NCBI RefSeq assembly: GCF_026230105.1
Contig: NC_079476.1
Span: 33,594,559-33,658,558 of the forward strand
Origin: Diorhabda sublineata
Lineage: Eukaryota > Arthropoda > Insecta > Coleoptera > Chrysomelidae
DNA: 64,000 nt
Direction of reading: 5' to 3'
The notes under the pieces are model-generated. The model was not told where the DNA came from, did no database searches, and was given only the letters and a program-made list of their open reading frames with translations. Of this stretch, positions 57,851-64,000 are shown piece by piece. The stretch's first letter is position 1, and every line of letters begins with the position of its first letter. The position numbers and the translations under genes were made by a program.

Positions 57851-60129
57851 GCGAGTTAGTTTTATATCCGATTTCTAAAAGAAATTCAATACAAAAGATG
57901 CAATTTCGCAATCTCCGGTGACTGAAAATGTCCAGTCTACCAGTCTTTATAAACATTGGTAAAAATTGTGACCACCTGCCTACCAAGAAGAAAAAAATAC
58001 TGTTTCAGTCCTTAAGATGAAATAAATAAAATGCTAGAAGAAGTTTTTAAACGACTGTTGTAGAAGAAATCACTCACGAACTGTTCTTAGAAAATGTAAG
58101 ACCACAGGCACAGTAAGAGTCTTAGCCGTATCAAATGACGAGTATAACACTCCTTCACTGGCAAATTTGTGTTTTATTTAGTAGATTTTATCTTAAAGTC
58201 ACTCATAACAAAACTTCGAATCGAATCGAACTCCGTCACGAACAATTTCGTGTTTCTGATTCTTACATCGCAACATTTTAGTTGTAGCAGACTTCCGAAG
58301 AATCCTTTAATTAGTTTGTACATTGCGCACAAAACACGCTTTGATGTTTGTAGTTCTATTTTATTATTATCAAATGTTTATATTTAATTCAAACATGGGT
58401 TGCACACAACTGGCAATTTTACAGCTTAATTGAGCTATATACAATGTTCGCGGCGGTGTTCGGTTTGCGGTTTTGTAGCGAGTGGAGACACCCCTTAACA
58501 TTCTATTATTCCACAATTATCATATTTATAAAAATTAAGATGTTCATATTATATATAATAACGATAAATAAAAATTCCAAGGACCTTAAATAAGGCTTAT
58601 TATCAAGCCTGAAAAGTTTGTGAGCAAAAAATCTTGTGGAAATTATAGGGTTCACTTTAACTATTAATTTATTTTGAGTTTGTTAAGGATTTAAGGTGTT
58701 TAAGTATCCCAAAATTGAAATAAAAATTGTGGCATGAGATTGTGATTTCACCAACAAACGTCAAAAGATATTTATAAACATTTTTATAATTTATTATTTG
58801 ATTATCGTCCGCGCCATAATTTTTTCGGAAAAAACGCAATAAATAACAACAAAAATATAGCAACAAAGCTTTATAGTGAAAAAAGTTTCGAGGCGTTCAA
58901 CTGGATTTCCTTCGTTCCGAAAACAAACTAATTCGATCTCAAATTGAAAATATGATACTGGTTAGACGACTAACATTTCAATGTTTGGAAAAGCAGATCA
59001 ACCGTGCCGGTTTGCCATACAAATATCAATTTCTGACAAAAGCAAGAGAGGAGAAGATATCAGCGATATTTATCTTGACTACCGGAACCGATTCAATTGT
59101 TGTTTCGGCATTTATTCATTGTTTGAAAAACTGAACTGAAAAACTTTTCATATCAACAAAATTAATGAATGTTGATTAAAGTTTGGAAACTGATGTTTTT
59201 CAATGTTCAAACATTTTATTATAAAATGTGAGGAAAAAGTGTATGATTCTTGGTCATTAGTTAATGATTCACCATAATGAGAAGTCATTAAAAAAATCTT
59301 TGGAATGATTTTATATAAACTGGTAAAATTTAGAAACTGAATTTTCGGACTCTCAAAATCAGAGGCTCAACTTCTCCTGTTAAGATGAAAACATTGGAAT
59401 TTGTTAAATGAAAATACGAGGGTTCCGTATTTCGGTAATATACCTACAAGGAGATTCCATAACTTACTTTATTAAAGAAAATGATTTGGTTTTTCGTAAT
59501 GATACTGAAGGACTACTGAAGGACTACTACAAAAACTTTCCCTGAGTGCTCACAGGAATGGTAATTTTTTACGATTCCTTTAAAAGTAAGACCGTGTGAG
59601 ACAAATATGAAAGAAAATCTGAATGCAATATGAAGTAGTTGTTGGGAAAACATTGTTGGATATTTTCAAAACAATCGGAGCATTGGCGCTGATCAGGTGG
59701 ATATATTCAATTTTGTCTCAATGTATGAATTGAGAATATCAAATAAGAACCTTTAGTTTAGAAGAAGGTTTTCAATGACCCAAAACAAAATTTCCTCGCT
59801 CATTTACATAAAATTGAAAGGGGGTATCTTTGTAGCTCATATTTTGAAATTAAGCTGACCGAAGCTGAAAAAAGGGCAAGGACCACTTTCATATAAGTCT
59901 GTCAAAATTTTTTTCATAACGAGAAAAATGAAAAGTACATGGAAATCATCCTCTTGTATCTTTATGCATCTTCTAAATGCAACATATCACTTAAAATTGA
60001 TTTTTTTCAATTATTAGAATTCTTCTCCGAAAATATTGGAGAAAGGTTGTAGGGCATATCGCATTTTGAGAGGAAGGAAAATGGTCAGGAAGAATGCTTG
60101 CTGATTTATCGCGAAACCATTAGAAATTA
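57851..60129. other. AT-rich spacer of about 2.3 kb
   Basis: The open frame 58952-59134 and flanking sequence are unassigned. 58440-58490 (TTCGCGGCGGTGTTCGG) is a short GC-rich patch. No gene supported. Confidence 0.4.
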
Positions 60130-60970
60130 TTATATATCAGCCCTGGTGTTCGGCTTCGAGATCTTCCATTGTTAGATCCTCAATCCCACTGATGTAAAAT
60201 CTCATCTAACTTTCTCCAAATATTTTTTCCTTGGTCTTTCTCTTCTCTTCTTACCACCTTCTTCACTTTTGGTACTTGTTTTTGATCATTGTCGAGGTTT
60301 CATTGTCCGTGACGCATCTTTTAATTCAAAATATTGGATATTGGATATTGCTTCACTGCATTTTTTTAAACTATTTACTAATTCCCTTTCATCGTCTTGC
60401 CTATTAGTAATAGTGACTCCTAAGTATTCTATTTTTTTCCATTTTTTCTTTTCCGTACATATTATTTCTATTGAAAGCTATATTGTCTTCATGTCTCTTG
60501 CCTTCTCTTCCAGTAGTTTAAAAATAGTTTTAAGTTCTTTCCAGGATCTTACCATGAATATTATATAATAGACATTGATGGTTATTTCTATAAATTAACT
60601 TTTGGCTTTTATACCACTTTGTATAGTATTATTTTTTGAACTAAATTGAAGAGGGTTATGGATAATAGATCTCCCTGTCTCAGGCCTTCCTTATCTTGAA
60701 TTCATTGCAAGTACTGCTTCACAAAATTACTTTGCTCTCGGTTTGTTGTATCGTCCATTGTCGCATACATTTTACAAATTAGTTTATAATGAAAATTTCA
60801 TCTATTGTCAATTTTTCTGCTTTAAAACCTCCTTGGTACTCTACTACATTTTCTTGATGGTATTTATCTACTATATTATTAAATATATTTGCCAGAACTT
60901 TGTATGTTATATCTTTTCTATTCATCCAAATGAGATTTACTACCAACAAGACGGAACTCCACCACAATTT
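60130..60970 (-). mobile_element. Non-LTR reverse transcriptase fragment
   Basis: Minus-strand translation from 60967: DITYKVLANIFNNIVDKYHQ, ENVVEYQGGFKAEKLTIDEI (family Y-K-x-L-x-x-I-I-x-x-R-L ... E-Y-Q-x-G-F-R-x-x-R-x-T-x-D-Q-I), NKLICKMYATMDDT, then DKEGLRQGDLLSITLFNLVQ (about 60650-60710; G-x-R-Q-G-D-x-L-S-x-x-L-F-N). Block A with its Asp is missing between these blocks, and the downstream part (KKVVRREKDQGKNIWRKLDE, about 60190-60260) is degenerate. The lineage differs from the two YADD LINE copies in wording. Confidence 0.75.
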
Positions 60971-61085
60971 GCACGTACAGTTAGAAATTATTTAAACGTG
61001 GTTTTTCCCAATAGGTGGATTGGAAGACGTAGAACGATCGGAAACTTTATAAACAGAGGACTAAAATCCCTTTTCAACAAGGTGC
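60915..61085 (+). mobile_element. Tc1/mariner-superfamily transposase scrap
   Basis: IYYQQDGTPPQFARTVRNYL followed by NVVFPNRWIGRRRTI matches the Q-Q-D-G-A-P-P-H-F-x-x-x-V-R-x-x-L-x-x-x-F-P-x-R-W-I-G-R-R-G segment around the second catalytic Asp in a group of IS630/Tc1/mariner-related transposases of insects. It abuts the opposite-strand LINE fragment. The remainder of the 152-codon open frame (60743-61201) on either side is unrelated sequence. Confidence 0.7.
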
Positions 61086-61201
61086 CACACGACCCCCTTT
61101 CTAATTTAAAATTTTCGAGGACGTGCTTTCATACTGTAAATTGTCAATTTAAGAATAAAAATCGACTTGTTTCAGGTTTTTTTTTTTCACATAGTACGTA
61201 A

Positions 61202-62069
61202 TAACGCTAAAAGTGCAAAAAAATGTAAAATATCGGTTACCAAGTTTCCAATTCAATAGATAGAATACTCTTCCTGATTTGCATAATTCGATATTTGTAC
61301 ACAAATATAAATTCGATCCACTACTGATGGACCATTTCCAAAACCATAACAGTGAATAAATCTATTTAACTCGATAATGGAAACATTTTAGCAAAACGTC
61401 CAGTTCACATTTCCATGTAGGTTAGGTCATTTGTAACGATAGAAAAATATCATTGCATTACTATTCTATGGATTTGACAATATTTCACTTCTGTAAGCAT
61501 AAATTACCACAACACTACTATGACCATTGAACCATAAATTTGAGAATGGTTTAATGCGTTTTCAATTTTGCCAAAGCTCTCGTACTGTATATTATCTCTT
61601 TACGTAAAGGATTGAGGTGGGAAAGAATAATGGAACTGTTAATTTCTACGTCTATAGTGAATATTTATATTTGAGAAACTATCGGAAATGTTGTCGAAGA
61701 AGCCATATATTACTCCTTAGGGTTAGATTTTAAAAACATATTATAATCGGTTTTTAATATTCACTTTATTAAATAATCATACTTAATTTATCTATCAGTG
61801 TTATTGAAAACACCCTTTAATACAATATACTGTATGAAAAACCCATTACATTTCGAAAAGATTAAATAAACTAGTGCTACTGCACTGCTAATAGAAACAT
61901 CCCGCTTAAATTGTCAGAATGTTGAACGATAATTTCATGACAATTTTTCGCCATTAAAATGGTAAAATGTTCTCAAATTTTAATGAAATTTTCATTAAAT
62001 GGAACCAGCTAACGATATAACAATGTCACATTATTACCAATCTTAATTTCCACATTTCCACACATCATA
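61202..62069. other. AT-rich spacer
   Basis: No feature supported. Confidence 0.4.
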
Positions 62070-62395
62070 ATGACCTTATCAGGTTAAAACATTTAACATT
62101 ATTAGAGCAAACCTGACGAGGTTCACGCTAGGAGCGCATCAGGATAACCATATTTAAAATAAATTAATTTTCCATCAGGTTTCTCTGATCATGTTCATAT
62201 AAGGAACCTCTCATAATCACCTTATTGAAAATAAAAATATTTCTTATCGGGTCACCGTGCCGATGTCCTAGGATCACATTAGGTTGATCCCTTTGAAAAT
62301 AAATTAATTTTTGTTCTGGTCTTCCCGATCATGTCCATACAACGAATCTCTCAGGTCGACCATATTGGAAAAATAATATTTTTTCCGAATATTTC
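62070..62395. repeat. Diverged tandem repeat, period about 70 bp, about 4.5 units
   Basis: Units begin near 62070, 62142, 62216, 62284 and 62356. Shared blocks are (G)A(C/A)CATATT or CCTTATTGAAAATAAA, TTAATTTT, TC(A/G)GGT(T/C)T, CTGATCATGTTCATA / CCGATCATGTCCATA, and GGAACCTCTC / CGAATCTCTC. Units 2 and 4 are closest to each other. No coding sequence; it could be a minisatellite or the internal array of a non-autonomous transposon. Confidence 0.75.
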
Positions 62396-63056
62396 TATTA
62401 TAAAATCATTCATTTTGAACCATCAAATTGTAACCTCCTATGAATTTCAATACAAAATTACACTCATTTTACTGTTAGAAATTGTTTATTCATTTGGATG
62501 TTGAATTGGATATCAAACTAAAGTGTAAACTAGTCCAAGAGAGGCAGTTCGTCAATAATATAAAGAAAAGTTGATATCAATCAAAACCAGATCTACATCT
62601 TTGCGTGATTAGAAATTTCTGAATAAGGTTAACATCATAATATGTAATATATCGCTTGTATTATTTCGTCAATGTTTTTATTGGAAGCGTTCGGAACCAA
62701 CCAACGTTCTCTATCATTACCTTACGCTCAGTTGTATGATATTACTACTGTCAAATGTTGTCGCTGCAAATATTTTTTTCTATTTATTTAAACGTAGAAG
62801 TGTTTTTTTAGAGAAACAATAGAAAAAAAAGTTTATTTTATACAAAAAAGTGGGAAAAACCTTATGGTGAGGAATACTTATTCTTGTGATGCAAATGTAT
62901 CAGAAATGTGGAAAGTAACATAAAGAAACATTGAAATAAAGAAAATACTTTTCTTATTATCTCAAGATTATCACGGTATAGATGTGTGTTGGTGACCGAT
63001 TCCTTTTGAAATATAAAATGAACGTAGCGTGACTTACTTAAACTTGTCCCTCATAT
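62396..63056. other. AT-rich spacer
   Basis: No feature supported. Confidence 0.4.
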
Positions 63057-63902
63057 CCGAGGTTTGGCTATTAAATAACGAGACTTGTTATGAAAAAGGG
63101 TTTTATGATCAAAACTATTCTGCATTCGAATGCTTCCCTTCAATATACTCCCCTGCCCTCGCCACACGCCTTTCGATACGTTTTTCCATTGATCGAAGCA
63201 GTGCTGGAAGTCTTCTTTGGTGAGGGTCTTTAGGAGCTCTGCCGTTTTTTGCCTTTACCCCTTCCATCGACTCAAATCGGTCCCTTTAGACGCGGATCTT
63301 TTTCTAATCTTTCAAGGAAATCTGATCAGACCCATTGACGCCAGATTTTTTGGTACCAACATTGTACAGATTTTTGTTATGTGTAATCCCTGGTGTAAAA
63401 TTTTTCTAACTGCTTCTTTATCGGCGTTTAAGCCTCGGCAATCATCCGGATGCTCATTCAACGATCTGCACATACAATTTTGTTGACTTTGATCACTGTT
63501 TCCGGAATTGATATAGTCACAGGGCGACCTGGGCGCTTGTCATCTTCAGTGTTCTCTCGGCCATCACTGAAGCGCTTACACCACTAAAAAACACTCGCGT
63601 TAGTTAGAGAATTGTTCCCATGGGCCTCTTGCAACAATTTATAGCAGCCAGTAGGAGTTTTTTTCCAATTTAACGAGATATTTGAGATTGATACATTGCT
63701 ACTATTTTTCGTCACACATGTTTTTGGTACGAAAAAAAAAACACGTTCGTTTTAAATCGCTATTGCACAATTACTATAATAGTGACGAAAACGTGTTTTG
63801 GGACGTGCATAGACAAGTTATCTAGATACCCAACGCACTACTCGTTTTTCATTACCCTACACGTCTAGGCGCGCAGTCTCGTTATTTAATAGCCAGACCT
63901 CG
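63057..63902 (-). mobile_element. mariner family B, copy 2 (both ends, differently deleted)
   Basis: Ends 63057-63087 (GGTTTGGCTATTAAATAACG) and 63873-63902 (complementary TCTCGTTATTTAATAGCCAG) match copy 1 closely, with TA following the right end. Minus-strand translation: the HTH region (VFEWCKRFSDGREN-like, about 63530-63600; GRPVTI-like at about 63515), then KICTMLVPKNLASMGLIRFP (about 63320-63380), KTDLS-like residues, AELLKTLTKEDFQHCFDQWK (about 63190-63245) and KRIERRVARAGEYIEGKHSN (about 63130-63190). Unlike copy 1, about 60 bp of extra sequence sit at the deletion junction and the frame is broken. The catalytic Asp motifs are absent here too. Confidence 0.88.
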
Positions 63903-64000
63903 TATATAACAACAACTCGTGCCTACAGAGAAAAAACGTGCAGTTGTTTCGTTTCTTGTAAAGTGGAAGTTGATACAAGTAAAAATTCGCCCTCAACATT
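63903..64000. other. Unassigned end of window
   Basis: Short stretch after the mariner right end; no feature seen. Confidence 0.4.

Noticed and set aside
63217..63486. 89-codon plus-strand frame as a gene
   Set aside because: It is the antisense of family B copy 2.

Overview
This is an AT-rich stretch of animal, almost certainly arthropod and most likely insect, nuclear genome. The basis is the repeat content: several kinds of mariner/Tc1 DNA transposon, piggyBac-like and Crypton-like elements, a gypsy-class LTR retroelement, several LINE lineages, Penelope-like retroelements, and a block of the arthropod-type telomeric pentamer (CCTAA). No operon structure, rRNA, tRNA or convincing host gene was found. 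Species and order cannot be fixed from the sequence; a repeat-rich insect genome such as a beetle would fit, but that is inference.

Layout. 0-13 kb: a LINE RNase H remnant, a mariner with both ends (family A, copy 1), a short foldback hairpin, the C-terminal part of a jockey/CR1-like LINE, an irritans-type mariner, a 1.3-kb minus-strand decayed ORF of an unnamed repeat family interrupted by a (TA)21 microsatellite, and a LINE/mariner junction. 13-22 kb: a LINE C-terminal fragment, a piggyBac-like element with its middle deleted, a mellifera-type mariner remnant, a LINE of the YADD lineage, a 1-kb long-inverted-repeat element, and a truncated family A mariner. 22-31 kb: Penelope 3' ends with a hammerhead-like motif, a second YADD LINE copy, a tandem-inverted foldback element, a 547-bp element with 13-bp perfect inverted ends, and another family A mariner. 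33-43 kb: another mariner, a Crypton-like tyrosine recombinase, a non-autonomous mariner (family B) whose only ORF joins the DNA-binding domain to the C-terminal tail, a 41-bp tandem array derived from its own terminal repeat, a fifth family A copy, a larger LINE copy and a third family B relative. 43-64 kb: mostly empty AT-rich DNA with the telomere-like block, a gypsy pol remnant, a Tc1 remnant, an N-terminal mariner fragment, a Penelope cluster with a 140-codon GIY-YIG ORF, a LINE/transposase junction, a roughly 70-bp tandem repeat and a second complete family B mariner.

Nearly every coding trace carries stops, frameshifts or lost catalytic residues, so the window reads as a repeat graveyard or intron/intergenic region. 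The points most worth following are: the repeated hammerhead-like motif in Penelope ends; the family B mariner ORF that keeps the DNA-binding domain and lacks the catalytic one; the tandem array grown from a transposon end; the long-inverted-repeat element with a CxxC mini-ORF; and the unnamed repeat family ORF at 8.96-10.24 kb. Nothing here by itself proves a new biological system.
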